Made by a program: the position numbers and the translations under genes
NCBI GenBank assembly: GCA_019240525.1
Contig: JAFAYE010000001.1
Span: forward strand, 2,143,300 to 2,207,299
Origin: Candidatus Eremiobacterota bacterium
GTDB lineage: Bacteria > Vulcanimicrobiota > Vulcanimicrobiia > Vulcanimicrobiales > Vulcanimicrobiaceae
DNA: 64,000 bases
Direction of reading: 5' to 3'
Shown here: positions 1 to 8,117 of the stretch, one piece after another
How the letters are laid out: each line of letters starts with the position of its first letter
Numbering within the stretch: position 1 is the first letter of the stretch
Notes under the pieces: model-generated
What the model was told of the DNA's origin: nothing
What the model saw: the letters and a program-made list of their open reading frames with translations, nothing else
The model's database searches: none

Positions 1-342
1 CAAGAGGATCCGCTCGTAGCCTCGTTCGCGCGCATAGCGAATCACTGCGGTAACGAGCGCTCGCGCCACACCCACACCGCGGTACTTGGGAGTAACGAAG
101 AGACGCAACAACACTGCCGTTCGATCGTCTCGGCGAGTCACCGCGACGCAGCCAACGGGCTCGCCGTTGTTGACAGCTAGGAATGCGGCATTTTCGCCGT
201 GATAGGCTCGTTCGAGTTCTTCTGAGTCGGGCACCGAGCCGTGACGTAGTTCCCGCGGCAGATCCGTTTCATACTCCGCGAGGAGCCGCGCAAGCCGGCG
301 GAAGGCGGCCGCTCCCTCGACGCGACGAATCGCTACTCGCAC
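1..342 (-). CDS. GNAT-family N-acetyltransferase, partial (C-terminus beyond window)
   Basis: The visible 114 codons read from a GTG at 342 towards the window edge. They show a GNAT fold: an N-terminal helix region with LARLLAEYETDLP, a central strand AAFLAVNNGEPVGCVAV, and then the acetyl-CoA-binding segment LRLFVTPKYRGVGVARAL, which fits the R/Q-x-x-G-x-G/A motif. The family transfers an acetyl group from acetyl-CoA to an amine; the substrate cannot be told. The start overlaps the stop of the upstream GNAT gene (stop at 333-335), so the two are probably translationally coupled at the end of the sufB-led run. The C-terminal strand is missing because the window ends. Confidence 0.8.
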   Translation of the reverse strand, partial: MRVAIRRVEGAAAFRRLARLLAEYETDLPRELRHGSVPDSEELERAYHGENAAFLAVNNGEPVGCVAVTRRDDRTAVLLRLFVTPKYRGVGVARALVTAVIRYARERGYERILL

Positions 343-794
343 GTCGTGCCGAGCGGTTTGATCAAACGATTCTGCGCTTTTATCGCCGAGTAGCCGTGCC
401 GTTGATAGAATCCGAGCGCGCGCTTTCGAACGACGTTCGATCGAACGCGCATTTGCGCACAGCCGCGTTCGCGCGCCCACACTTCCGCGGCTTCGATTAA
501 ACACGCCCCGACGCCATGACTTCGCGCGCATTCCGCGACGACCAAACCCTCTAACTCTGCGCCGAAGCCCTCGACGAACGGGTCGTCGGTGGAAACTGCG
601 GCCCACCCAATCGGATCGCTCGCGACCGCCTCGTCGACAGCGACGAAAACTTCGCGTCGCGCCGAGCGCTCGCGTAAGCGTTTGGCGACTTCTTCGGGCG
701 GCACTCGGTATCCGAGCTGGGCCATGAGCGAGGCGATCGCGCGTGCATCGTTCTCCCGCGCGGGCCGGACTCGCACCGTGCGCGCCGCCCGCAT
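333..794 (-). CDS. GNAT-family N-acetyltransferase
   Basis: 153 residues, the usual length for a single GNAT domain. VRVRPARENDARAIASLMAQLGY is the typical first strand and helix. LEGLVVAECARSHGVGACLI carries the acetyl-CoA pyrophosphate-binding motif (here R-S-H-G-V-G-A), and RKRALGFYQRHGY is the conserved late helix-strand of the fold. It would acetylate a small amine or protein N-terminus in the cytoplasm; the substrate is unknown. Its ATG follows the stop of the penicillin-acylase-like gene directly, and its 3' end overlaps the next GNAT gene. The tandem pair shares the fold but is too divergent to call a recent duplication by eye. Confidence 0.85.
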   Translation of the reverse strand: MRAARTVRVRPARENDARAIASLMAQLGYRVPPEEVAKRLRERSARREVFVAVDEAVASDPIGWAAVSTDDPFVEGFGAELEGLVVAECARSHGVGACLIEAAEVWARERGCAQMRVRSNVVRKRALGFYQRHGYSAIKAQNRLIKPLGTTCE

Positions 795-2936
795 TTACGG
801 TGCGAGGATTTCGCGCGCGATGGCGGCGTGGTGTACGGCCGCCCCGCCGAAGGGCAGTGACCGGAGGCGTCCCGACACCCACGCCTGCGCCTGATCGGTG
901 TAGTGCCCCGATGCCGGTTCGCCCGATTCGCCCTGCGGCAAGGTAATGCCGCCGGCATTCCAGTCTCCGACTTCCCAGACGGCGCGGAAGCTCTGAGAAT
1001 AGCCCGATGTCTGTACGTGCAAGGTGAAAGCATCGCCGTATCCCGGCAGCAGAGTGCCGTTCAAGAAGCTCATGCCAATCTTTGCCAGGGGATGCGATAC
1101 GCGAACCGCGCCGGCGATCGCCCAGGGGGCCGGCGATGACAACGCGGCGCGCGAAAGGTCGTGAATGCGCGGCGCGTTGGCGACGACGGCCGGCATGCGA
1201 CCGTTATGCTTTTGGGTCAAGCGCAATCGCAACGCAACGACGACGGCCGCGGTTTGCGAGTCGCCGGTCATCTCGCCGTTCCACGTCGCGAACTGGTCGC
1301 CAAGATTCGCATCGAGCTTGCGAACTGCCGGCGCGAGCGCATGCGCGAGCTCGCGCTCGGGCAACGAGAGCGCGTCCATCTGCATCTGCTCGAAATAGGG
1401 AAGATCGTATTGCGGCCGCGCACGTAGCAGCTGGGCGATACGATAGGCCCGATAAGGCGGTGCGAACTGCGGACTGAGTTGCAGCGGATACCCGTCGCCA
1501 TACATTTTATTGTTGGCCGTCCAAAGAACCGCGCTGCGCGACGGAGCGACCTTCGGAAGCCGCGCGAACGGAATCATCGCATACCGGTTGGCAAGATCGG
1601 CGGGTCGATGGAACCAGCGTGCACGCACCGGGTCGTTCGGGATTTGTCCGGCAAGGACGTACGCAGCGCGGCCGGTCGTATCGGCCAGAACGAAGTTTAA
1701 TGTCGGACCGGGGAAGGTCGAGAGCGCTCGGGTTGCTGCTTCGATCGAAGCTGCACGATCGAGCGCGATGAAGTTCTGTGCTGCTGAGAACGGAGCATCG
1801 TACGCGTTCCAGCGCACTAACACGAAACGCTTGTCGCTCGTCACCACGCCGAACTCGCGTGGAGTTCGGTAGTATCGCTCGACGACGTCGGGGCGAAAGC
1901 GGACCGCGAAACGCTCGCTTTCCCAGCCGCGCGGATTAAGGTGCCCTGGCGGGCGAAAGACCGAGAGGGAGGCGACCGTGCCGGCGGTTACGCCCCACGC
2001 GAGGTGCTCGTTATGACCGAGCACGACTGCCGGAAGCCCGGGCAGCGACGCACCCGCGACGTGATAGCCGGGCGATTGAAGGTCGATCAGGTACCAAACG
2101 CCCGGAATGCCGAGGCCGAGATGCGGATCGTTGGCGAGCAGCGCGCGATTGGTGCGGGAACGGTCGGCACCGGCGACCCATTCATTACTACCAGTCGGGA
2201 CGCGCGAATCGGCAAGCGCGGCGAACGTGACCGAACGACGATTGCACCGCGGTCCCGGTCCTATTCCGCGAAGTCCGGCCATGACCGGCGCGTCGTAACA
2301 CGGATCGGTCAGTGGAAAGAGTCTTTCGAGCCGATGCAATCCGCCGCGGCGATAGGCGGCATCGCGTGGGGCAACGGCATTCCAATCGTCGGTGAGATCG
2401 AGGACGGTCGCCATTCCAACCGCCAGGGAATCTTGCGGCGTCCAGAGACTCGGTCGATAGCCCAGGATTCGGAACTCGACCGGCAACGGCTCGCGTTGCA
2501 TAGCGGCATTGACGCCCTCACTAAAGGCCGCGAGCGCGTCACGTGAACGATCGTCGAGTCGCTGCCACTGCCGTGCAACCATCGAACCTACCGGAATGGC
2601 GCGCTGCTCTTCGTCGGTGGCAAGCGACGCCGCGCCGAAGACCTCCGCGAGCTTGCCGAGGGTAAACCGGCGCAGCAGGTCCATCTGAAAGAGGCGGTCG
2701 GAAGCTTCGACGTAGCCCTGTGCGAAGAAGAGGTCCCTATCGTCGCGCGCGATGATATGCGGAATGCCGCGATCGTCTCGCAGAACTTCGACCGCGGCGC
2801 GAACGCGCAGGCCGGAGACGGTACCGTCATAACGCGCGTGCGTGCCCATGCCAAAGGCGATGTTTCCAAGGTAAACCAGGAGCGCGCACGCGATCAGCGC
2901 GAGCACCGCCGCGAGAATGCGCGCAAAAGCTTTCAC
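795..2936 (-). CDS. Penicillin acylase family protein (Ntn hydrolase, S45)
   Basis: 713 residues from a GTG start, the normal length for an unprocessed penicillin/acyl-homoserine-lactone acylase precursor. A hydrophobic N-terminal segment (about residues 7-28) exports or anchors it. The alpha-chain signature DDRGIPHIIARDDRDLFFAQGY follows, then the beta-chain N-terminus GSNEW near residue 250. There the Ser after Gly would become the catalytic N-terminal nucleophile after self-cleavage. LLANDPHLGLGIPGVWY and LGHNEHLAWGVT are conserved substrate-pocket segments. The family hydrolyses amide bonds of acylated small molecules such as beta-lactams and N-acyl-homoserine lactones; which one is not decided by sequence. 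It lies 6 nt after the Rieske gene and abuts the GNAT gene. Confidence 0.9.
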   Translation of the reverse strand: MKAFARILAAVLALIACALLVYLGNIAFGMGTHARYDGTVSGLRVRAAVEVLRDDRGIPHIIARDDRDLFFAQGYVEASDRLFQMDLLRRFTLGKLAEVFGAASLATDEEQRAIPVGSMVARQWQRLDDRSRDALAAFSEGVNAAMQREPLPVEFRILGYRPSLWTPQDSLAVGMATVLDLTDDWNAVAPRDAAYRRGGLHRLERLFPLTDPCYDAPVMAGLRGIGPGPRCNRRSVTFAALADSRVPTGSNEWVAGADRSRTNRALLANDPHLGLGIPGVWYLIDLQSPGYHVAGASLPGLPAVVLGHNEHLAWGVTAGTVASLSVFRPPGHLNPRGWESERFAVRFRPDVVERYYRTPREFGVVTSDKRFVLVRWNAYDAPFSAAQNFIALDRAASIEAATRALSTFPGPTLNFVLADTTGRAAYVLAGQIPNDPVRARWFHRPADLANRYAMIPFARLPKVAPSRSAVLWTANNKMYGDGYPLQLSPQFAPPYRAYRIAQLLRARPQYDLPYFEQMQMDALSLPERELAHALAPAVRKLDANLGDQFATWNGEMTGDSQTAAVVVALRLRLTQKHNGRMPAVVANAPRIHDLSRAALSSPAPWAIAGAVRVSHPLAKIGMSFLNGTLLPGYGDAFTLHVQTSGYSQSFRAVWEVGDWNAGGITLPQGESGEPASGHYTDQAQAWVSGRLRSLPFGGAAVHHAAIAREILAP

Positions 2937-2942
2937 GCGGCT

Positions 2943-3248
2943 TCAGGCGTCGACGAAGATATCGTCGCCTTCGCGGCTCACCTCGAAGGTCATCACCGGC
3001 AGTACCGCGGGAAGGGTGAGCGCGTCGCCGGTGCGCACGTCGAAGGTCGCGCCGTGACGGGGACAGACGATGCGATCGCCTTCGAGCTGTCCTTGATCGA
3101 GCGGTCCGCCGTCGTGCGTGCAGACGTCTTCGATCGCGTAAAACGAGCCGTCGACGTTGCAGAGCAGAAGTTCGGTCGAATCAACGACGACGCGCCGAGT
3201 CGTTCCCGGCGGAATTTCCGATACGCTGCCTACACGATGTTTAGCCAC
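2943..3248 (-). CDS. Rieske [2Fe-2S] ferredoxin-like protein
   Basis: 101 residues from a GTG start. The two Rieske boxes are present: C-T-H-D-G-G in the middle and C-P-R-H-G-A about 20 residues later, giving the 2 Cys/2 His ligands of a [2Fe-2S] cluster. Size and sequence match the small soluble ferredoxin or nitrite-reductase-small-subunit (NirD-like) group, not a membrane Rieske protein. Members are often found beside suf genes and may shuttle electrons or be early recipients of clusters; the nearby sufB fits that pattern, but the role here is inferred. It is followed 6 nt later by the acylase-like gene and preceded by a sulfotransferase. Confidence 0.9.
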   Translation of the reverse strand: MAKHRVGSVSEIPPGTTRRVVVDSTELLLCNVDGSFYAIEDVCTHDGGPLDQGQLEGDRIVCPRHGATFDVRTGDALTLPAVLPVMTFEVSREGDDIFVDA

Positions 3249-3278
3249 GCGAATGCAGTTCTACGCCCGCGAACGCTG

Positions 3279-4115
3279 TCATCCCGAACGGAGGCGAGAA
3301 GCGATGTCGCGCCACGTCTGCCAGAACGATGCGTCGGGAACACTGCGATCGTTTGCTAATTCGGCGAGCGAAAAAAATGCCGTGCGCGTGAGCCGTCCAG
3401 CCTCGGTTCGGGCATCGATATCGCTCAGCGAAAAAACCGTGTGACGAAGGCCGGCGTTCAGGAACTCGTTCGCAAAACGATCGATCTCCGCATCGTCGGC
3501 CCTTGGTAATTGCAGTCTCTGCGCGATTCGCTCGAGTTGTTCGCGCGGGTCACGCATGAGAGCGTCGTAATCCACGACGACGAGCGGCCTGTCGGCGACC
3601 TCGTGAAGGAACGGCACCATGTTGATCAACCACAGCCGTTGGGCGGTCTCGGCGTCAGTCCCTTGACGCACGTGCAGCGATGCCGCAATGCTCGCGGGGT
3701 TGCGAATCACCAGCAGATAGGCATCGTCGGCGCCGGCTTCGCCTAAGACGCGTCGCCAAAACGGCAGTAACCGAATCGTGCGCGGATCTTTGAACCCCCA
3801 GATGGGGTGCGGGAGAAAGCGCCGCCGCAGATCGCGGATGGCTTCGCGGCGCAAGCGCCACATTTGCCATCCGGCGAACTCGCGCAGATCGATTGGCCGA
3901 GCGCCGTCCCAACGAAGGCGCAACGTCGCGAGCACGCGCTCGTTGAGCTCCACGATCCGTCGATCTTCCCAATAACCCGTCGGATTCTCGGGCTGCGCCG
4001 CGAGAAAGTCATCGCCGAGGTAAACGCCCAAGGCCGCGAGACCGCGGGCCACCGCGCTCGTTCCACTGCGATGCATGCCGATAACGACGATCGCCCGCGG
4101 GTGAGACCGGATCAA
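3279..4115 (-). CDS. Sulfotransferase family protein
   Basis: 278 residues from a TTG start; the next ATG would remove the nucleotide-binding loop, so the TTG is preferred. The PAPS 5'-phosphosulfate-binding loop GMHRSGTS is at residues 13-20. It is followed by LAALGVYLG and PENPTGYWED, typical of bacterial sulfotransferase-family proteins with the GYWE motif. A 3'-phosphate-binding segment is likely around LVIRNPASIAASL. The family moves sulfuryl groups from PAPS to hydroxyls or amines of glycans, lipids or small molecules; the acceptor is unknown. It sits 26 nt downstream of sufB on the same strand. No PAPS-synthesis genes are in the window. Confidence 0.82.
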   Translation of the reverse strand: MIRSHPRAIVVIGMHRSGTSAVARGLAALGVYLGDDFLAAQPENPTGYWEDRRIVELNERVLATLRLRWDGARPIDLREFAGWQMWRLRREAIRDLRRRFLPHPIWGFKDPRTIRLLPFWRRVLGEAGADDAYLLVIRNPASIAASLHVRQGTDAETAQRLWLINMVPFLHEVADRPLVVVDYDALMRDPREQLERIAQRLQLPRADDAEIDRFANEFLNAGLRHTVFSLSDIDARTEAGRLTRTAFFSLAELANDRSVPDASFWQTWRDIASRLRSG

Positions 4116-4141
4116 CGACGGATTTCCGGGGGCTGTCGGGG

Positions 4142-5566
4142 TTAGCCGACCGCGCCTTCCATCTCCATCTTGACCAAGCGGTTGAGCTCGATCGCGTACT
4201 CCATCGGCAGCTCCTTCACGAAGAAGTCGAAGAAGCCGTTGACGATCATGGCGACTGCGTCGGCTTCGGAGAGGCCGCGACTCATCGCATAGAAGAGTTG
4301 CTCTTCGCCGATCTTGCTGACGCTGGCCTCATGCTCGACGGTCGAACGTTGCTCGTGAATCTTCATCGTCGGCTTGGTGTCGCTCGACGATTCGTCGTCC
4401 ATGATGAGCGCGTCGCATCGCACGCGAGTCTTCGCGCCGACTGCTCCGGCATGGACCTCAACCAGACCGCGATAGGTCGTCTTGCCGCCGTGAGCGCTGA
4501 CGCTCTTGTTGGTCACGACCGAGGTCGTGCGCGGCGCAACGTGAATGACTTTGGCGCCGGCGTCTTGATGCTGCCCTTCGCCGGCGAAGGCCATCGAGAG
4601 AACTTCGCCGCGGGCGCCTTCGCCCATCAGATAGATCGCGGGATACTTCATGGTCAGACGCGAGCCGATGTTGCCGTCAACCCACTCGATGGTCGCGTTC
4701 GCATGCGCGACCGCGCGCTTCGTGACGAGATTGAAGATATTGCGGTACCAATTCTGAATCGTCGTATAACGGATCGAAGCTCCCTCGAGCGCAACCAGCT
4801 CGACGACGGCAGAATGAAGCGATGAAGTCGAAAACTTTGGCGCGGTGCAGCCCTCGATGTAGTGCACCTTCGCGCCCTTGTCGGCGATGATGAGCGTGCG
4901 CTCGAACTGGCCCATGTTCTCCGCATTGATGCGGAAATAGGCCTGAAGCGGCATCGCCACCGAAACGCCCGGCGGCACGTAGATGAACGAGCCTCCCGAC
5001 CACACCGCGGAGTTGAGCGCGGCGAACTTATTGTCGCCCGGTGGAATCACCGTCGCCAGATACTTCTGAACGATGTCGGGATATTGCTTGACGGCGGTAT
5101 CCATGTCGCAGAAGAGGACGCCCTGCTCGTCGAGTGCCTTGGTCGTGTTGTGATAGACGACTTCCGACTCGTACTGCGCCGAAACGCCCGAGAGAAACTT
5201 TCGCTCGGCCTCCGGGATGCCCAGACGATCGAACGTGCGCTTGATGTCTTCCGGTACGTCGTCCCACGAGCGCTCGGTCTGATCGGTCGACTTCACGAAG
5301 TAGTGGATATCGGCGAAGTCGATCTCGTTCAGCAACGCGGTGTCGCCCCACGTCGGCATCGGCTTGGCAAGGAAAAGCTCGTACGCTTTCAAGCGGAACT
5401 GACGCATCCACGCCGGTTCGTCCTTCATCGCGCTGATGCGCTCGACGATCTCGCGGGTTAGCCCCTTATCCGACTTAAAGACGTAGTTTTCGGTGTCGTG
5501 AAAGCCGTGCCGGTACTCCTCGATGAGGTCGGAAGGCGCCACCGGAGTTTCGAGCTTCAATGCCAT
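4142..5566 (-). CDS. sufB: Fe-S cluster assembly protein SufB
   Basis: 474 residues, the standard length. SufB is the scaffold subunit of the SufBC2D complex, where [4Fe-4S] clusters are assembled in the cytoplasm. Visible hallmarks are EGCTAPKF, with the conserved cluster/persulfide Cys, the long beta-helix core, RCDALIMDD with the second conserved Cys, and [20 protein letters not shown] near the C-terminus, typical of SufB rather than SufD. sufC, sufD and sufS are absent from the window; the downstream genes are a sulfotransferase and a Rieske protein. A perfect 9+9 bp palindrome lies 43-64 nt upstream of the ATG and probably controls this run. Confidence 0.96.
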   Translation of the reverse strand: MALKLETPVAPSDLIEEYRHGFHDTENYVFKSDKGLTREIVERISAMKDEPAWMRQFRLKAYELFLAKPMPTWGDTALLNEIDFADIHYFVKSTDQTERSWDDVPEDIKRTFDRLGIPEAERKFLSGVSAQYESEVVYHNTTKALDEQGVLFCDMDTAVKQYPDIVQKYLATVIPPGDNKFAALNSAVWSGGSFIYVPPGVSVAMPLQAYFRINAENMGQFERTLIIADKGAKVHYIEGCTAPKFSTSSLHSAVVELVALEGASIRYTTIQNWYRNIFNLVTKRAVAHANATIEWVDGNIGSRLTMKYPAIYLMGEGARGEVLSMAFAGEGQHQDAGAKVIHVAPRTTSVVTNKSVSAHGGKTTYRGLVEVHAGAVGAKTRVRCDALIMDDESSSDTKPTMKIHEQRSTVEHEASVSKIGEEQLFYAMSRGLSEADAVAMIVNGFFDFFVKELPMEYAIELNRLVKMEMEGAVG

Positions 5567-5595
5567 AATCGTAGTCCAGCGTACCCCCCGGCCGA

Positions 5596-5630
5596 GGTAT
5601 AGTCAAGATAGTGAAGTATCAACTTCACTA
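5596..5630 (-). promoter_or_regulatory. Palindromic operator and probable promoter of sufB
   Basis: A perfect inverted repeat with arms TAGTGAAGT (5609-5617) and ACTTCACTA (5622-5630) around ATCA lies just upstream of sufB. On the sufB strand TTGATA overlaps the palindrome and TATACC follows 15 nt later. TTGACT within the same stretch is an alternative -35 box. A dimeric regulator bound here would cover the promoter. Fe-S-sensing Rrf2/IscR or SufR-type repressors commonly control suf genes, but no such regulator is encoded in the window, so the binding protein is unknown. Confidence 0.6.
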
Positions 5631-5639
5631 ACTCCAAAT

Positions 5640-5885
5640 CTCCGGCTCGGCAGAAGGACTTTACAGCAGGAGGAGTAGGGGGTATGATTGGCGCCGGTCC
5701 TAACGTCAGGGCCACGGTTGTAGGGAGGGCGCGCCCGTACGCGCCATCGCGGCGAGCCGCCCGCGCACCGCTCAAAAGCGCCGGCAGGAGCTCGCCGATA
5801 GGTCGGGGACGTGTCTGCACCGCAGCCGCCAGCCGATGCAGTCCGGAGGTGGGATTCCTCAAGGGTCAAGGAGACCTGAACAAAA
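5640..5885 (+). other. Structured GC-rich leader upstream of speH
   Basis: This 250-base stretch between the sufB operator and speH has no convincing ORF but several nested inverted repeats. GGCGCG at 5728-5733 pairs with CGCGCC at 5740-5745. GGCGAGC at 5751-5757 pairs with GCTCGCC at 5790-5796. CTGCA at 5815-5819 pairs with TGCAG at 5837-5841. The speH ribosome-binding site AAGGAG lies at 5868-5873. It looks like a long structured 5' leader of speH and may carry a regulatory RNA. I could not match it to a riboswitch class I know; ordinary GC-rich sequence is the alternative. Confidence 0.35.
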
Positions 5886-6296
5886 TTGAAGGCACTCGGC
5901 AGGCACATCGTGTGCGAGCTCTCGGGCTGTCGCCCCTCCTTGCTTTCAGATATCAACGGCATTGCCGCGATGATGATCGCCGCCGCACGCGCGGCGCGCG
6001 CTACCATAATGGAGAGCGCCTTTCATCGCTTTGAGCCCGAGGGTGTTTCCGGAACGGTCATCCTCGCCGAATCGCACTTGTCGATCCATACTTGGCCTGA
6101 AAAGGGCTACGCCGCGATGGATTTTTACACGTGCGGCGACCATACCGATCCCTGGGCTGCTTGCGAACATGCGGCGCGTTCTTTGTGTGCGACCAGCGTC
6201 TTGGCCACCGAGTTCAAGCGTGGTATCGAGAAGAGCGACGGCGAGTTTACTCACGTGCTCAGTCGGGACCACGACGCGCGCGTGTTGAGCGCGTGA
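5886..6296 (+). CDS. speH: S-adenosylmethionine decarboxylase proenzyme (SpeH type)
   Basis: 136 residues from a TTG start with AAGGAG 12 nt upstream. SpeH decarboxylates S-adenosylmethionine to give the aminopropyl donor for polyamine synthesis. It is made as a proenzyme that cleaves itself between Glu62 and Ser63 in LAESHLSIHTWPE, and the Ser becomes the pyruvoyl cofactor. The next conserved part, MDFYTCGDHTDPW, supplies the catalytic Cys and substrate-binding residues. This is the short bacterial/archaeal class 1B form. speE follows 900 bp later on the same strand, with an unrelated lipoprotein gene and a terminator between them, so speH and speE are probably not one transcript. Confidence 0.95.
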   Translation: MKALGRHIVCELSGCRPSLLSDINGIAAMMIAAARAARATIMESAFHRFEPEGVSGTVILAESHLSIHTWPEKGYAAMDFYTCGDHTDPWAACEHAARSLCATSVLATEFKRGIEKSDGEFTHVLSRDHDARVLSA

Positions 6297-6431
6297 TCGC
6301 GATTTTTTGACCGTTATCATCAGCAATTATCAAGTTTAGAGCGAGTAAACTCGGCAGGCTTGGCGCGCCTGTCGTCAAATTCTTTATTCAAGACGGCTTT
6401 TAGCGTTTTCTCGAGAGGTAGAACAATTCCA

Positions 6432-7127
6432 ATGCGGTTATCAATGATTCGGACCGGTCTGATGACGATCGGTGCCGCGAGCGTGCTAGCGGCATGCGGG
6501 GGCCACGGTGTCGTCCCGGCTTCGCAGACCGGCTCCGCGCCAATGACGCCAGTGACATTCGGTGATGAAAAGTCGCACTCAACGACCTGCGCAAAGAGTC
6601 CGCCTCAGTATTGGTGGATCTTCGCGGGCTCGTGCGACGCCTTTAAGCTGTCGCCCACCGGTGGTAGCTTTAGCTTAGCCAAGTACGACGACCTCACCGT
6701 CACGGGTTCGATCGGAAAGAACACAGTAAAGGGTTCGGCAACGATTGACCTTGCCGACGCCGTCGACAAGAACGGCGATATCGGAAAATACAAAGGTCAA
6801 GCGTTTCCGCCGTACAAGGCGAATGGCACGACGATCGTCTACGCCACGGCGAACAATCAGACGACTCAGACGATCAAGCCCATTACGGTCAAAGGCAAAC
6901 CGGTGCTGCAGTACGTGATTACCAATACAAAAGGCTTCCCCGGCAAGACGTGCGCAGCGGCGGTACTTGGCCAAGGTAGAACCGGCAAACTAGAGTGGAC
7001 GGCTTTCCCGGGGCAGGCGCAGGTGAAAGGTGACAAGGTAACGATCACGGTTTACGAAGCGCCGTCCGGCTTCGAGCTCCCTCCAAAAGGAACGCCGATC
7101 TATTTCGCGATCAACTGTTTCAGCTAG
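6432..7127 (+). CDS. Lipoprotein of unknown function, four-Cys family (paralogue A)
   Basis: 231 residues from ATG 6432; an upstream TTG at 6360 would only add a non-conserved leader. The signal peptide ends in the lipobox LAAC with the lipidated Cys at position 22. The mature part is beta-rich with four further Cys. It shares a clear pattern with the protein at 55073-55774: TCA..PPQ..WIF.G.C..F, GGSFSL..Y..TV.GS.GK, KGKPV, GFPG..C and GFELP..GTP.Y....C. I do not recognise the family and assign no function. The gene stands alone between speH and speE and ends at a strong terminator. A weak promoter-like pair (TTGACC 6307-6312, TATCAA 6328-6333, 15 nt spacer) lies upstream. Confidence 0.8.
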   Translation: MRLSMIRTGLMTIGAASVLAACGGHGVVPASQTGSAPMTPVTFGDEKSHSTTCAKSPPQYWWIFAGSCDAFKLSPTGGSFSLAKYDDLTVTGSIGKNTVKGSATIDLADAVDKNGDIGKYKGQAFPPYKANGTTIVYATANNQTTQTIKPITVKGKPVLQYVITNTKGFPGKTCAAAVLGQGRTGKLEWTAFPGQAQVKGDKVTITVYEAPSGFELPPKGTPIYFAINCFS

Positions 7128-7149
7128 CGACGAGATCCGGTCACGATAA

Positions 7150-7183
7150 GAGAGCCCCGCCTCACGGCGGGGTTCTCGTTTTC
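7150..7183 (+). terminator. Rho-independent terminator
   Basis: GAGAGCCCCGCC (7150-7161) pairs with GGCGGGGTTCTC (7166-7177) across a TCAC loop, followed by GTTTTC. It ends the lipoprotein transcript and insulates it from speE. Confidence 0.85.
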
Positions 7184-7205
7184 TGCCGCCAATGTTAGTG
7201 CCGGC

Positions 7206-8093
7206 ATGCCGAAAACGCAGACGTGGCACTGGTACGTTGAAGAGTTCGCGCCGACCGAGCAGCATCATCACGCGGTCGATCGGGTCTACTATTCGGGTCG
7301 CTCCGAATTTCAAGAAATTGCCGTTCTGCGCTCGCCCGTTTTTGGCAAGATGCTCGTCATCGACGGCGACACGCAGAGCTCGCAAGCCGACGAAGCCATT
7401 TACCACGAGGCACTCGTGCATCCGGCGATGGCCGGTTCGGCCGACCGGCGTGAGGTTTTGATTCTCGGCGGTGGCGAAGGCGCGACATTGCGGGAGGTCT
7501 TGCGCAGCCCCTTCGTTTCCCGCGCGACGATGGTTGACATCGATGCGAGAGTCGTGGAACTCGCGCGAGAGTACTTGGGCGAATGGGCCGCGGGCGCGTT
7601 CGACGATCCTCGCGCGCGCGTCATCGTCGGCGACGCGCTCGAGTTTATGAAGGAAGACGACGGCCGATTCGGCGTGATCGTCTCCGATCTTACCGAGCCG
7701 CTCGCGGATTCGCCGAGCAGTCCGCTCTTCAACGATGCGGTGTTCAAGCTCATCAAGTCGCGGCTAAGCGACGGCGGAGTCTACGTCCTTCAGGCGAGCA
7801 CCGGAGCGGTCGTTAATGCGGCGTTGCATTGCAAGATGGCGCGCACGTTGCGCCGCCACTACGAACACGTTGTTTCGTTCGTAACCTACGTACCGGCTTT
7901 CGACACCGAATGGGCGTTTCTGGCCTGTAGCGACCGGGTCGACCTCGCCGCGCTCGACACGCAGTCGATCGAACGCTACTGCTCCGAGCTTCGGGGCGAA
8001 AGCTTTTTCTACGACGCGCAGACGCATCGCCGGCTCTTCGCGTTGCCGCTCTATTTACGGCGGATGCTCGCGGCCGGCGGGGATACGTTTTAA
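7206..8093 (+). CDS. speE: Polyamine aminopropyltransferase (spermidine synthase)
   Basis: 295 residues. SpeE moves the aminopropyl group of decarboxylated SAM to putrescine or a related polyamine and releases methylthioadenosine. The SAM-binding LGGGEGATLREVLR (GGGEGAT at 88-94), the acidic MVDID after it, and VSDLTEPLADSPSSPLF, which replaces the classic DSTDP-like catalytic loop, are all visible. The Glu-Pro variant is common in spermine/thermospermine-type enzymes, so the exact product is open. speH (decarboxylated SAM supply) is upstream, and MTA phosphorylase at 48492 would remove the by-product. A thioesterase gene and gcvT-gcvH follow closely. Confidence 0.93.
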   Translation: MPKTQTWHWYVEEFAPTEQHHHAVDRVYYSGRSEFQEIAVLRSPVFGKMLVIDGDTQSSQADEAIYHEALVHPAMAGSADRREVLILGGGEGATLREVLRSPFVSRATMVDIDARVVELAREYLGEWAAGAFDDPRARVIVGDALEFMKEDDGRFGVIVSDLTEPLADSPSSPLFNDAVFKLIKSRLSDGGVYVLQASTGAVVNAALHCKMARTLRRHYEHVVSFVTYVPAFDTEWAFLACSDRVDLAALDTQSIERYCSELRGESFFYDAQTHRRLFALPLYLRRMLAAGGDTF

Positions 8094-8117
8094 TGCGACG
8101 GAAAGATGGAGCATAGT

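Noticed and set aside
5557-5862. 101- and 134-residue minus-strand ORFs in the sufB-speH gap
   Set aside because: They cross the sufB operator and the structured leader, have no recognisable domain and an unlikely composition.
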